The notes under the pieces were generated by a model. It saw nothing but the letters and a program-made list of their open reading frames with translations, had not been told where the DNA came from and did no database searches. From positions 2,197,501 to 2,261,500 of the forward strand of contig JAMPIT010000476.1 of NCBI GenBank assembly GCA_026261815.1: a stretch of 64,000 nt of DNA. Direction: 5' to 3'. Position 1 is the stretch's first letter, and the number at the start of each line of letters is the position of its first letter. Both the position numbers and the translations under genes were made by a program. The DNA is from Monarcha castaneiventris obscurior (lineage: Eukaryota; Chordata; Aves; Passeriformes; Monarchidae). This document shows, one piece after another, positions 1-13,633 of this stretch.

Positions 1-1313
1 TTAGTAAACTCTGACAGAGCTTTCAGGCACTTAATTCCAAACAGCAAATGAGCTTCTGATGACTCTGGGTGGAGGACTGTAGCTAGCAGTGTACCTCAGG
101 AATCCACAGTGGGCTCAATCCAGTATTGATGAACATTGTCATTAATGATCTGGATGATGGGGCTAGGTGTGATCTCAGTAAGTTTGCTGATGACACAAAC
201 TGGGAGGACTGGCTGATGTGCCAGAGGGTCCTGATATCATCCCAGGGGACCCTGACAGGCTGCACAAACAGGCTGCCAGGACCATGACACAGTTCAACAC
301 AGGGAAGTGGGAAGCCCCACACGTGGGCTGCGACAATCCCGCAATGCACCAGGACATGCTGGGCACTGACCTGCAGGAAAACAGCTCCACAGGCCAGGCC
401 CTGGGGGTCCTGCTGGACACCAAAGTGAACACAGGCCAGCAACACACTCAGAGGTGGACAGTGATGTCCTGGGCTGCCTTTGGAGGAGTGCTGCCAGGAA
501 GAGGAGGAGGGAGATGATCCTTCCCCTCTACTCAGCACTGGCAGGACCACACCTGGAGTGCTGTATCCAGCTCTGGGCCATCCCCACACAGACACCCTGG
601 ACAAAGCGCAGCACAGGCCCACGAATCAGCAGGGCTCTGCAGCACAGATCACGCAGGAAAAGGTTGACAGAGCTGGCAACATCCAGGCTACAGAACAGAA
701 GATTCAAGGGGAATCTCATCAGTGGGCTCAAATTCCTGAAAAACACATGTTAAAATACAGAGTTGGGCTCTCTTCAGTGGTGCACTGTAACAGGATGAGG
801 TGATGGGGCATGGGCTGAAACACAGAACGTTTCATCTGAACATCAGGAAAGACTTCTTTCAAGACAGCGAAAGGGAGGTGGTCCAGGGAGATTGTGGAGT
901 TGAAACCTGATACCTGATTTCAACAGGTAAAGGCACTAATTCATAAAGTATCACTGTCAGGAGGTGTAAGAAGAGACAGATGAAGGCAACAGCCTGAAAT
1001 AAATATGGTATTTCTGATACAATTTTGAAACATAGTATTTAACATTTCTTAAGGAAACAACTGATTTCACCTTTGCTTCCTTCTCACACTACAACCACAA
1101 CTCCTCAAAGCCTGTGAAGGAGCAGGAGGCAAAAATTAAAACTAATTATTTTCTAGGGAATACTGGACTGATACGTAATTAATTTCAAGATCACCAGAAT
1201 ATATTCTATCTTTTTACAGTTTCTGTGTTACCACAAGAAACAATGTTATCTCTTCCTCTATTTAAGAAGTAAGTAACAGTTAAAAAAAATTTTAAAAAAC
1301 CAGATATATGTAC
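1..1313 (-). other. NEK7: NEK7 intron 2, partial
   Basis: This is intron downstream of the first NEK7 coding exon in transcript order. It begins at the donor GTACAT next to position 1313 and runs off the left edge. Besides the CR1 fragment it holds AT-rich unique sequence at 905-1313 with nothing further recognised. The next NEK7 exons, which carry the start of the kinase domain, are not in the window. Confidence 0.85.
100..905 (+). mobile_element. CR1 LINE fragment (3' half, lacks the 3' terminus)
   Basis: This is a decayed copy of the avian CR1 non-LTR retrotransposon. Phrases typical of the end of CR1 ORF2 and what follows are recognisable: the 'attaatgatctggatgatgg' block near 143-162, 'tttgctgatgacacaaactggg' near 183, the 'cctctactcagcactggcaggacc' block near 525 and the 'catctgaacatcaggaaagactt' block near 833. 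Reading frames are broken, so it is a dead copy. It stops near 905, before the usual octamer-like CR1 3' end. It lies in NEK7 intron 2, antisense to the gene. The subfamily was not determined and the borders are approximate. Confidence 0.85.
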
Positions 1314-1370
1314 CTGTGGCTGAAATGGTGGAGCAGTAGGCCCCTGCATCCCTTGTGATTGTTCATCCAT
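1314..1370 (-). CDS. NEK7: NEK7 first coding exon (residues 1-19 of the kinase)
   Basis: NEK7 is a NIMA-related serine/threonine kinase that acts at centrosomes and spindle in mitosis and is a licensing partner of the NLRP3 inflammasome. This exon encodes MDEQSQGMQGPTAPPFQPQ, the short N-terminal extension before the kinase domain. Human NEK7 starts MDEQSQGMQGPPVPQFQPQ as I remember it, so the match is close, with changes at residues 12, 13 and 15. The exon spans 1314-1398: 28 bases of 5' UTR, then the ATG at 1370-1368. The start has A at -3 and G at +4, and an in-frame TAA lies eight codons upstream, which fixes the start. The acceptor is a pyrimidine-rich TTTTCTTTTCAG and the donor is CAG/GTACAT at phase 0. 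The remaining exons lie off the left edge. Identification is from the N-terminus only, but synteny with LHX9 supports it strongly. Confidence 0.93.
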
Positions 1371-4300
1371 TTTGTCACGCAACAATGCCCCTTATGTCCT
1401 GAAAAGAAAAATACAGTCATTACACTGTAATTCAGTCGGTATTTATGATTAATGAACATCAGCAAAAGAATAAAGGAATTAATCTTCTCAATTGTAGGCT
1501 TGAGTTTAGGAATGTTTAACTGGTCCAGTCTGCACAGTTTGGGGAACGAGGTTTTCTTATGTTTAGCTGTTCTATGAAATGAAATAAATTACTATAGGCA
1601 CCTGAATTTATTATTAAATAATGTGAATTAAAACTACTGGCACCAGAGACAAATGACTCTGTCTGATAAAAACTGCGTCATCCCATTACTCTTCAGGGGC
1701 ACCAATCACTTGTTTAACTATGTAGATGTCTGACCCACAGGCAGCATGGGAAACAGCAGATCAGCAGAAGAGTTACAACTGCAGCACACATACTGCTTAT
1801 TTGCACTCATTTATCTGTAGGTTTTAGCGAGTATGCAAGAACAGTTCCATCTAAATAGAAAAAAAGCTGAACATGTACACAATACATCCTGACAAGCTAG
1901 TTCAGAGGCCTTTGAAATACCATGTTAGAAGTACAGCCTCCATTCTCAACTGTGAGCTTCTCATTTGCCATCAGTAAATGGGAGGAAAGATGCCTGCCAT
2001 GTTCCCAAGAAAGACACACAAGGCTTTTACCAGTAGTAAGAGTTGCAAAACGCACTGAATCATTAGCAGGAAAAACAGGAGACAAAAATGCGAATGCTCA
2101 TAAGATTTTTTTTCCCAGCTAAGTGAATCCTTTCTTAGGCACTGCTGAGGGGGAACAGGTGCAGCACCCACTGTTACTGATGCCTACAAGGGCCAGACCT
2201 GCTCAGATGAAGGAAACACAAAGTTCACTGGCAGCTTTGAATACAAATGATGAAATAAGCTTTCATACAAAACTAAGAGGCAGGGCCTGAACAACTTTTA
2301 CACCACACAAAGATCAAGTATCCCTGCTCATTACCTGGTCAAACCTGCCAAGACCCTCAGAGGAACAAGAATCATGTGTCTGACAGGAATATTATCCTTG
2401 CTTTTCAATTTATTGTTTTCTTATTTGCTGCTCTAAATCCTGAATGTTCTAGAGACAGACACAGAACATTTTTTCTGACACCAGTTAGTGTTTAACATGA
2501 GGAAATTTCCTGTAAGAAATTTATTCTTGCTATTCTTCTTTATTGCTAAACCTATGTACTTCCACGTACAAAGCTATTTATTTACACTCCACACAGATTC
2601 CAAGAGCTGTTTAAACACACACAAATATTCCTAGTAATTTTCTCTAGACTATTCAAAGGGTTAGAAATAACTCTCAACAGAAAGCAGAAAACTTTAGGAA
2701 AGTTTTTCAAAGCCAACTGCAAAACATTCAAGAAACTAATGAATGGCTTGTGCTGGCAGTACTGTTGTCATTCTTACAGCACTGTTGTGGTATCACCAAC
2801 AGACAAAAGAGTCACCAAGCAGCTCTGCAGTTTCTGCTGCACTGCCCTTGTGTAGTAAGCAGTGGACTGCACACACAAACCAGTCATTAGTGATCTGCTC
2901 TCCCTGGCCCATTGAAAGCAGTCACCCACATGCCATCCCAGCTCCATCAGCTACTCCTAACACCAAACTACAGCCACCCTCCAGAGCAACCAAAGATCCT
3001 CTAAGGCTTTGCCTTCCCATCCATCATATTTCTGTACAAAGCATACAAGTGGGGGCTTCCTATGGTTTTGTATTACCTTTGCAATTTGTACTCAATTCAA
3101 AGACAAATGAGATCCAAAAAATGCAATTGCAGGTAGGTCAAAAAAAAAAAAAAATCAACTACCAAACCACAGTGAGAAGCAGAGAAGGAGAAGAGGAGGC
3201 AGGAATTGCCAAGATTTCCAAGACTGTCAGAACGATCACGCTGTGAAAGGGGGAATCAGCTGGCAGAGAAAATGTACACCACTGACTGGGCAATCTTTCA
3301 GCCAGCACCAGGACACCAATACTGACACTTTTTACAAGCTCTGAAACATCTCCCTTACAACCTCCCCTCCAAGGCAAGAAATCCTAACACAACAGCACTG
3401 AAAATTAAACCATTGTCCCAAAACTTCATCTAAATTCTTCAGGTAGATTGCCAGGGGTTGATGCAGCTGCAACAAATCCCAGGGGAGGAATGTACAGCAA
3501 ACCTAAGGAATTTCTGCTAATTTCTTGTTGTACAGATCTTTCTATCACTGCTAAGAAGGCAATATTTTTTTTCTGAAGTGCTGTTTTGAAGAGTCTTTAT
3601 TTGAATTTTACTCTTTTCAATAGCATCAATATTTCTACTGAAGGTTTTGCAGTGTTTTACTAATATGTTTCAACATTCAAGATTTTGACCACGTAATGCA
3701 CCAATAGGTAATTCCTACTGGTCAAACATTTGCTTCAAATTGCCAAGGGAAAAGAAGTAAAGAAAAAAACTTTTACCCTTTATTGCAAATATATACCCAG
3801 GATTGATGAAATCTAAGCTGAAATTTTTAGATGATATATATTGATTCAGGAAATATACAACCCATTCATCTTGTCTGAATGGTCAGAGGAACTGACTGAA
3901 GTGTTCAGAAATTTGTGTCTCTCTTTTCTTGTTAAATTTGGTAAGAGTAGAAATGGAAGAAGTTATATTATTACCAGTGCCAGTCGCTCTGCCCTCTGTG
4001 GCTTGTTTTTGTAATAAAAGCAAGCAAACCAAAGAGGTAAAACATTCTACCATACAAAGTACAGAAGATTTATTAACTCGTGGATTTGTTGTTGCTTTTG
4101 CAGAAAGACAAAGATAAGTATTTTATGTCCATATATAAAAGCTATTTTAATTTTTTAGTTTTTTGTCTTCAAAGACTGCATGGTAGATTCACATTTTAGA
4201 GAAATGTGGCATTTTGATCATACAAAATCCTGAAGATGCAAAAGAATGCCAAGGATGCAAAGTAAATCTTTTGTACTATAAAACACACAATGTAAGTAAG

Positions 4301-7300
4301 AACTGGATTTTGTTGCTTGAAGACTGTTTTCACTGTGACGCAAGTCTTTCACCTTAATATTAACTCCAGAGGTCAAAACATAGTGCTGTAATATTGTTCA
4401 ACTTTAAATTTAAATTGAGGCAATAATTATGTCTGTTCCAAAGATGATTTTCAAGTTCTAATTTACAGTGACAAGACACTAAAAATACCCAAAAGAGTCC
4501 ATGCTTGTTTAAAATTGAAATGCAAATACATAACACATCTATTTGTAACACGTCTGTCACCTCTTTAAACGAGTAATACAGTGACCACCTTCTGCAAATC
4601 CCTCACCCTGATATATAAAGGTTCACAGAAAAGAGGCAATAGATGAGGTGAGTCAACTACACCAGCACCCCCCAACACCTCCAAATGCAACTTGTGTTTT
4701 TCAGTACCCTCAAATCATGGAGGGGGAAAGGACTCCTTGCCTTCACCATATCATTTGGAAAAAAAAAAAAAAGAAGGAACTTTCTGAACCATTCATCTTG
4801 CAAACATGATGTTCACCATTTTGAACACGACAAGAAGACCATTTAGATTTGGACAACCTAACACTTTACAAATTAGAGTTACAAATAACAAGAGTTAATA
4901 CTCTTGGTTAACAGCTAATATTTTAAATCTTTAACTTTTTCAGCTGATCGAAACAGGAGGTGGCACCTACACATAAAGGATGCAGAGTAAGTTCCTGGGG
5001 ACAGACAACAGGACCAATTTTTCCTTTGGAATCACAAAGGCATAGCAACTCCTCCAAGGCAGAAAAGAAGCCCCCTCCAGTAAGTCAGACCATCAAACTC
5101 CCAGTGCCTGAAACGGGAGTAACACCTTTTCCTTCCTTCACAAACAGGCCTCGCTGTCCTCATTCACCTCCTCAGTGGCCACCTGTCAAAGCTCTCGGCT
5201 ATCTGCCCACACATCTGAAAATCATGCAAAGATCTAAAGCAGCCCAAAAGGCAGGAGCACACTCCTACATGCCAAGCTCACGTCCCACAGGCAGCACTCA
5301 GCTTTCCAGGTGGTTTCCAGCAGCCTGCCACAGGAGAGGCAGGACTACCCACGGCTGTCAGTGCTATCAGAGTGGAGAACCCACTCCTGAACAGGCGCCA
5401 GAGCTCATCGCTTTCCCTTCACTGGAAAGTAGTTTAAAATAACATTTAAAAAAAAACCAAACCAACCTAGGAAAAACTTGAAGTTCTTGTGATTTATGTC
5501 TAGCAACTATGTCTTTAAAATATGATCAAATTATTTCAGGAGAAAAAGCTTAAATGCACTGTTTAATCACATGAAACATGCTTTTTAAGAACTAGCTTCA
5601 TAGTTCCAAGTCCATACAGCATTCACACTGAAATACACTTCACAGTATTTAGGCAAAAATGTTATTGCTTTAACAGATGGCAGTTCTACAACAACAGAAA
5701 AATACGTTTTCCTGTAGAAAACATCATTAATAGTCTCAATATACATGGTTTCCATTAGCTACTTGCTATGCACTTGTTTGTCAATTTTGCATCTAAAGTG
5801 AGAACATACAGTAATCAATGTCAAAGCAGAAACAGCTATACTTTAGGAAAAGAGTATATACTTAAAAGAATGTTCAGAACGTTACAGTTCTGCTGAGAAT
5901 CTGAGAAGCTCAGTCTTCTTTTTTTTCTGCAAAATATAGCTGTAACTACTCCACAAAATTGCTAACACAGAGAAACACGGAGTTACACTGGTTCAGGATG
6001 TGCTGATCAGGGACACAGTCAATTTAGCTGCTGTTCTCAAAGGATGGAATGTACTATGTTTACTTCTGCATTACACCATCAGTTAAGGCAGGTATTTGTA
6101 GTTTTTACTATAACCATTATTTTAGTTAGGTTAGAGACAATGCTCTCCAGAAACAACTATCCTTCTAATACCCCGAACACTCATTTTTTGTAAATTTTGT
6201 GTAAAGTTAGATTATTCAGTATCTAACATGGATTTAAAACAAAAAATTTTACATCACCAAACTTCTCATTTATCTTTACTAGATTCAAAGATAAGGATCA
6301 GCCTCAGCTGAGGGGTGGGGGGGGGAAACCTAACAATGCAAATAAATACTATGTTTCCATGCAAGAACACAGGCTAAAGAAATATTCCCATTTGCTTATA
6401 CCACACGTCGACTCTCAGCTACCCACAAGCACAATTTAAACGTAGGTAGAACATTCAAACAGTCACCCTGGTTGAACCTAAAAAAAGCTGTGTGCTGTGG
6501 AAACAAGGGTTTAGATTTCCAAATGCCTTCCTGAATGTCTGACACACAATTCCACAGCCCCCTGCACCAGTGTTAATCCCAGCGTGTGTGCCAGGCAGCC
6601 CAAGCGTGCCAGTCTGATCCCAGCACGGCCCTGTCACCTGGAGTCACACTGACATAACCTCCCAGCTCCAAAGCCACACACCTCGTGGGAGGAAACAAAT
6701 TTCAGACCCAGCAGTAACAGCTTGGCCCTTCAGTTTGGTGTGAGCAGGGTAAAACCAACCACAGAACTGGTTTGTGAGTCGGACTGACTTAACAGTCATT
6801 CTTTACCTCTTTAAGGCAAAAACTTGGCCACTGGACAAAACTGGCTTGGTGGTCAAACTCAGCCCACACTTTGTCAGGTCATCAACACTGATCAACACTC
6901 TTCAGCACCCACTCAGTGCTGGCAACCCAGAGGCAGGCTGCAGTTTCTAATGTTTATATTTATATATATTTTATATGCATACATTAATAATGCAAAATGC
7001 ATTTAAGCTGACACCCACTTGAACTCTGGCAAGACTGACAAGGGACAGAGCAAACTCACCACTGGAAGACCAAGTTAACCATTATCACAATAAAATGCCA
7101 CTTATCCCTGTAAGTGTACATACATACACATAAACATTGTATATATGAGTAGTAAGAGGATGTGCACACATCTATACACACAGATTATGTATCTATACCT
7201 AAGTGTGTATGTACACAGAATATTTCATTTTTACCACTGTCAGCTAATAGCAAGTATTTGCTTCACGTTGTCCAAAAGACCCAAAAAGTCTTCTAAAGTG

Positions 7301-10300
7301 TAGAAAACACATACCCATTTGTCATATTCTCTGCAGAAGCATCCACATCAGAGAAAAGCTGTATATGCAACTTTCAAAGTTTTGAAAGTGATTCAATATA
7401 GATCCATATACATCTATATTCAGGAAGGATTAGTTTTATTTTAGAAGCAGCTCCTAAAAGCCAGATCAATACTCCCCACAGGATGGCAAGACACCCCTCG
7501 CCTCTGCAGGGACAGCCTTGAATCTGGACAACACAAATTGCCAGCAGCTGCTAATCTACAAATAGATATTAACTACCTAATTTGAAATACTGCATTTTCC
7601 AGCAAATTTACGTCCAGATTCCCTACTAATAGGCAGTCCAGTCAAAGGAGTCAAAAAATACACATATAGTTAAGCTGGAGCAGCCATACACAAATAGTCC
7701 TTTTCGGAAGAAGTAAAGGGAATACACTAGGAGTTCATACTCAATTTTCTCATCCATTTGGCCCAACTTCCCAGGCTTATTTTCACTCCAGCCCTGAAAA
7801 CACACTTGCCAGTCGCTGTCATTCCCCAGCTACTAAGAGTTTGCTCTGTCAATGCTATCTGACTAGAAGATGAAAGTCGAAGCTCTCCTGCTTCACAAGT
7901 CTGCTTCCATTCCTCTTCATTTATTTGCACAATTTAAAAAGTTAGTTTGTTTACTTCTCCCTCTCCATTTCAATTATGTCACTCAAGTAGATTGCTTATC
8001 TTGCAAGGTGCTCCCAAAGGGTTATACATGCACTGACTTGCCCTTTATTGAACTGTTTGTTATTTCTTATGAACTGAAAAACAGGAACTGAAACTGCTTG
8101 AACAGCAAGCTTCTACATTTTTCATTTAGCTTCTATTCACCTGAAAGAAATTTGATAACCCATTTCTTCAAACTCAATAACCAGTTATAAAGGACACAGG
8201 TAGATCACAATAATGTCACAGTGAGAAGCATTGCAGGGAACAATGCATTGTATCTAAACATGATACCATCAACATGCAAACCCTCAGCCCACACCACACT
8301 GGGCTGTGCTCATGCCTCTGTAAGCAAGCAGTTCCAAGGCAGCGTGAACGGATGATGTGATGCTTCCCCTGCCTTCAGCCATGACTCCCAAACCCTCTTC
8401 CTTCCAGGGGGGCTGCTGTAGCTACCCAGACTCCTGGTAAGCAAAGTCAAACTAGCTGAAAACCAACCTTGACAAAGTCACTTTTTCCCAGCTCAGTTCC
8501 CCAAATCACACCATTGTAGAGACAAGGACAGAACTGTAATGGCAAAACACAGAAGGGAAGACATAGGACTGCTCTAGCCCCAGCCAACTTGGAGCAGCTG
8601 AATCTACTGCCAAATTGCATCTCTTAACATGCAATTACACAAGTGAGTCTAACAGCTCAGGAACACCCAAGATCTTTCTCTTACTTTCTCTGCCACATTG
8701 CTGTCTTGAACTCTCTGGCCCTGTTCCTGAGCTGATCCAACCCCTGATGCAGCTGGGCTTCTGTTCTGCAAGCAGTGAGCAGAACCAGCATGCAGGGGAG
8801 TCTGCTGAGCACCAGGGAAATAAGTAAGGAGGGGAAGTTCAGGGATGGGAGCTGTAGGAAAGGGACTCCAGAAGAAACAGAACATCTTCCCTCTGGCAAC
8901 AGTGTGCCAGTAAGTCAGCTCACCACACTTAACTGTGCTTTGTCCTTAGCAGGGAGGTGAACAAGCAATTAAAGCTGTAACTGGCAAGGCAAGAGCCAGA
9001 ACAGAGAGAAGGCAATTCACTCAACACCAAGCCAAGTTTTGTCAACAAAATACTGTACGGGAAAGTAGAACTAGGAAGCAAAATAAATGGAAGGGACCAT
9101 AAACCAGGATAACAAGTTAAACTGGAAAAAGGAAAATAAAATAAAATAAAAAAATAACACCACCTAAGATTTTCAGATAAAAGAAGCTTAAAGCGTGATT
9201 TAGAAACCCTTAACAGCCCAAAACCTCACAGCTCTCACACAGAGGGAGTCCCAAAGAAGGCATAGCTTTAAATGCATTTGTAAAAGCAAATTATTCATAA
9301 AGATGCTGAAGAGGTTTTACTAAAAGTGTAAACAGCTGAGATTCAAACGAGTTAAAAACAGAAGACACATGAAAAGACTGGAAGCACCGTCAGATAAATC
9401 CACTATGGCTAAGTACAGGGAAAACATACCCAGACTGGAAGGCCTGGTGGACATGACTTTGCAACAACTAACTCTGGCTGACAATGTCCATGTTGCTACA
9501 GGTGAAGTAGAACCCGTTTAACAATAAATTCCACACACCCCTTAAAGAAATGTCTCAGTGTCTTGAAAGCAGTGCAAGACACCTTACTGCAGGTGTTAGA
9601 TGCACATTCTCAAGCTGAAAAAAATTTATCAGTAGTATATAGCTTAAAATCTGCTACCCCAAAGATGATAAAGTCAATAAAGCACTATAAAGAATCAGAA
9701 AAGAAACATCAGCCATGTCTAACAGGCTTTCTGTGACCCTCTGAGCAGCATTACCCTGGACTCCTGAAAGCACACAAGACAGTAGCACGTAATTCAGGAA
9801 CCATGGGCCCAGAAGCAAAGCAGGCAGCAGCCAGCACACTCACTGCAGAGGCAAGCCAACACTCAAGCTTGCAGCTGTTTGTGTGTTTTCCATTAAACCA
9901 CCGCTGTCTAAGAGATGCAAGATCAATTTGTGGTTCTGGAGTAGGCTCAGTGACCAGCTGTACATTCAGCACTCTGTCTGCAGGGCGCTCCTCAAGTCCT
10001 GCTTGGCTCTGTAAAGCTCACACACAGCCCACATACCCCACACACAATTCTGAATTTCAGTCAGGGCAAGGACTGAAGTTCACTGCTGCAAAGACAACTC
10101 CTTTTTTGGATTTGCTCTCAGATGAGGACAAAAAGGGTACACAAGAAGGGCCTCTGCAGGGCAGAAGGCTATGTGTTTTCCCACCACAAGTTTTAACTTA
10201 CTATTAGAAGCAACTTTTAGTTCACCTGTGATACTTTTGCCATCCACCTATCAAAGAATCAGTAATTTTGTAAGCTCTGTACACAAACCACGGAAAATTG

Positions 10301-10741
10301 AAATGAACTGAAAAAGACTGGTTCATCAACACTTCACAGCACCTAATTCAAATACCTCCCAAAGGCTTCAGCAACAATCTAATCTACAAGCTCTACATGA
10401 ACTTTTATGACATTGTGAAGTAATTCATCTGGTCCAACATAAATACCACTATGAAACAAGACAGCAATAACTTAGTTAAAAATCATTCCAGGCAGCTTGA
10501 AGAGGCTTGAATGCAGACTCCCAAATGCTGCATGATGCAAACAGTCTATTTACTTTGTCACCTATAATGCAAAACAAAAGTTACTAATATTGCAAGATTA
10601 ACTATGTGCAATCAGGTTTTAATGTGATTGTTCATAGTATTATCTTACAAATTCCTTTTTTTAATGTGTTGTTTAAAATTTTATAACAAATTCCCTTGCA
10701 TAAATAAGCGCTGTATGCCCAACAAGTTGTAATGGCACTTG

Positions 10742-10803
10742 AAATACTGTGCATTTTCTAGCTACAAAAACCAAATACTGTGCATTTTCTAGCTACAAAA
10801 ACC
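10742..10803. repeat. 31-bp perfect tandem duplication
   Basis: Two identical 31-bp units, 10742-10772 and 10773-10803, begin AAATACTGTGCATTTTCTAG and end in ACAAAAACC. They lie in NEK7 intron 1. The perfect identity suggests a recent duplication, or a collapsed or expanded array in the assembly. Confidence 0.95.
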
Positions 10804-11621
10804 ATTACTGAATCACAGATACGTTTCACATGCCTGAGACAAACACACAGGAGTCTCCTCACCAGAGAAGCGACTCATTGTAACAGCATTGCTTCTCTGC
10901 AGCTTTTTTAACTAACCTGACAGGAAGAATCACTTTAATACTCACTAAAACACAAAGTGAGATGATGTACTTCAGTCTAGGGCTCAGTTCCTTCCCACGT
11001 GGCTGGGGAAGTCAAATGGTGATAAATACAGCAAATCAGTGTTCTAAAGGCTGCCCGTATCACCACTTTGGTATTTTGGTCAGTTATTTTCATCTCTGTT
11101 GCAAAGTATGTGGAACGCAGATAAACTGAACAAATTCTCTGGGAATTAGTCAGTTAACTCCTATGAATATCCATAATATTAACCTTCATAGGATAATCCC
11201 CACACTCTCCTAAGTCCTACTCCCTGGGAATCAGGAGAGATTTTTGGATGAACACCAAATAACCAAAAAATTCCCTTGGAGGTAGAGAAGTTGTTAGTGC
11301 AGTTGGACTTTTCCTAAGGGACTTTCCAAGGTAACATGAACTCAACCAACCATCCAGCACAGATGTTTGGAACAATGTCAAACTTCAGAAGGCAGCAAGG
11401 CACTGATGGCAATAAGCTGAATTTAGCGTCAGTGTAAATGCAGAGAGTACTGCACTAAGCTAATTAAACGTGGAGGGGGTGTATTTATGAACAAATTGCC
11501 TCACCAAATTGTCTCTGTGCTCAAATACACAGGACTGGCTACATTTGTGCAACTCTTGCACAAAAAAAGAAAGGCATGGATGGGCTTATGTAGTCCGAAG
11601 ATACCACAGGTCACAGTAAAA

Positions 11622-11674
11622 TGAGCAAATGACTTTGTGTAAGTCATTTTTCATTTGACTTTCTCATTTGCTCA
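11622..11674. repeat. Nested inverted repeats (hairpin-forming)
   Basis: The outer arms TGAGCAAATGA (11622-11632) and TCATTTGCTCA (11664-11674) are perfect 11-bp complements. A competing inner hairpin is formed by AAATGACTT (11627-11635) and AAGTCATTT (11641-11649) with a 5-base loop. The two stems share bases and so are mutually exclusive. They lie in NEK7 intron 1. No function is known to me. Confidence 0.8.
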
Positions 11675-12896
11675 CAGGCCTTCCAATGAACTCTAAAATG
11701 TTAAATTTTTCTCTTCTTTTGAAACAAGCTTCCAGGGTGAGGATGGAAATCTATTTATCTAATATGTGTAGACTGCGGAAGACGCTGTGGTAAGTCAGAC
11801 AAAAAAGGATTTTTGGTTGAATAAAATTCCTTGATTTGTTCTCATTTTTTTTTTTACTGCTATGAGTAAATGATGTGTTCGATACAAGATATCTATGACA
11901 AAGGCAGTATCTCCATCCTTACAGTGAACAATCTCTAAGTGTGTTTTGATAAGCCATCTACCCAAACATCAGGTATTTCTAAATATAGTATCTTCATGAT
12001 TTGAAATTAAAGAACAAGTGCTCCTAACATTATTCTTTCTTCCAGTATCAAAAAATTTAAAAATAACAAACGTGGCTTTAAGTTCTTACTTTAAAGCCGC
12101 CAGACATTGCTTGTAAGTTTCCCTCTTTCCACACCACAACACAGTTTTCCTTCCTCTGCCTAAGTTTTCCAAAGGCCTAAAACAAACTAATGACTGTTTT
12201 CCATTGCATTTTGTCTCTCTCAAGACAGTGCAAGTCTGTAGCTTAAATACAGACATTTCTACAGCACTGCAACACATGAGTTATCTCCTACACAGCTTGG
12301 AAAAAAAAAAAAGACTTTTAAATTTCATTCTTCCTGATTCAGACAATCTGTGAATCTAACCATCCAATCTAATCATCCAGAGTATATACCTTACAGATTA
12401 AAATACTGCTATTTCTGCATCTCAAGCTTGTAATAAAACTTTATATAGGCAATATATCCTGTATATTCTGTGAAATTACTGTGCACATGTGACCTTTCCT
12501 GAGAAGTGATGCCACTATTGCAATCTGAAGAAACACCGCTATCACTTCAAAAGGTGACAAAAGTTACCATTCAGTTCGTGCAAGAAGGGGAAAAAACACT
12601 TAGAAAGTTTTTATCTTTATATCAAGAATTAAATATTTGTGTGATTAATGAACACACATCCGCTCATCATCTTTTACCAGAAGTAGGGTGATTATCTTAA
12701 GTAGTTTTAGCATTCGAGCAGTGATACTCCTCACAAAACGCAGCGCAAATTAAAGCATCCCGCTCAAAGAACAGCGCTCTCAACTTCTGAACCTCAAAAC
12801 CACGCAGGTTCGGTTCGCACGGACACTGAAAGGAACTCGGGGCCAGTACCGGGATAAGCGAGCCTGGCTACTCGGAAAGGCGAAGGGGACACTCAC

Positions 12897-13560
12897 TCCG
12901 CAGCCGGAGGATGCCTCACTTCCAGCGCTTCCCACAAGGCCCGTCCTGCCCAGCCGCGGCCGGCCCCGGGGAGCCCGCGGGCAAACCCCTGCCTAGCCGG
13001 AGCTCGCTGCGGCCGCGGCAGGGCCCGGCCCGGCCGGGGAGCCCCGGAGCCCTCCCGGGAGGCGCGGGGCAGAGGCCGCCGGACCCGCGGGACGGAGCTG
13101 CCCCCGCCCCCGCAGGGCCGCGGCTCCCGGTGACGGCGCTGTTTTCACCCGGTGCCGTGCGAAACCCCCAGGCTGGGCTGCCCCGGGGACCATCCGCCTG
13201 ACACCCACCCCCGAGAGAGAGGGGAGCACGGGAGCTGGAGGAAACACGGGGAAAACGACGAGAACACCACGGAAAGCAGCTCCGCTCGCGGCAAGCACGG
13301 GAGGAGCCCGGCGCGGCAGAGGCACGGAGGGCGCCGGGCCGCAGGCAGGCTGAGGCCGGAGGTGGCGAGGCCGCCGGGCAGGGTCCCCAGCCGGCCGCCC
13401 GCTCCTCTCGGCGGAGGCAGCGCGGCAGCCGCCACCGGGCGAAACGCCACCGCAGCGCTCCGGGCGCCGCTTGCCCTGCCGGCACACGGGGCCCCTCCGG
13501 CCGCGGGTCAGGTGCCGGTGCCGGACGGGGCGCAGCCCGCGGCCATCCCGCCCCAGCGCC
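12897..13560 (-). other. NEK7: NEK7 non-coding exon 1 (5' UTR), 5' limit uncertain
   Basis: A strong donor, GCGGA/GTGAGT on the minus strand (GTGAGT at 12896-12891), lies at the gene-proximal edge of the CpG island. It would splice to the acceptor at 1399-1400 in front of the NEK7 start codon. The 3' end of the exon at 12897 is therefore well supported. The transcription start was not seen directly; I place it loosely within 13000-13600, downstream of the paired CCAAT boxes, so the listed right end is a guess. Confidence 0.55.
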
Positions 13561-13633
13561 GCGCACAAACTTTCTCGCAGCGGCCCCGCGCCGCTCCCTC
13601 CCCGCGCGGCGGGCGGAGCGGCAGCCGCCCCGG

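Larger units (their letters stand above)
1399..12896 (-). other. NEK7: NEK7 intron 1
   Basis: This is the 11.5 kb intron between the predicted non-coding exon 1 in the CpG island and the first coding exon. It holds AT-rich unique sequence, short A-runs (3139-3153, 4759-4772, 12300-12312) and imperfect TA/CA-rich stretches (6955-6985, 7118-7215). It also holds a 31-bp tandem duplication and an inverted-repeat cluster, both listed separately. I found no coding exon, RNA gene or well-preserved mobile element. The frames at 2743-3246, 4960-5442 and 9803-10207 have no recognisable protein content. Confidence 0.7.

Noticed and set aside
83..803. Open frames of 72-179 codons near the left edge
   Set aside because: They lie inside a decayed CR1 element and do not follow its ORF2 frame as an intact protein.
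2743..3246. 167-codon frame on the plus strand in NEK7 intron 1
   Set aside because: It runs through a poly-A stretch and has no family resemblance; probably chance.
4960..5442. 160-codon frame on the plus strand in NEK7 intron 1
   Set aside because: Antisense to NEK7, with a proline/serine-rich low-information translation, no domain and no convincing exon borders.
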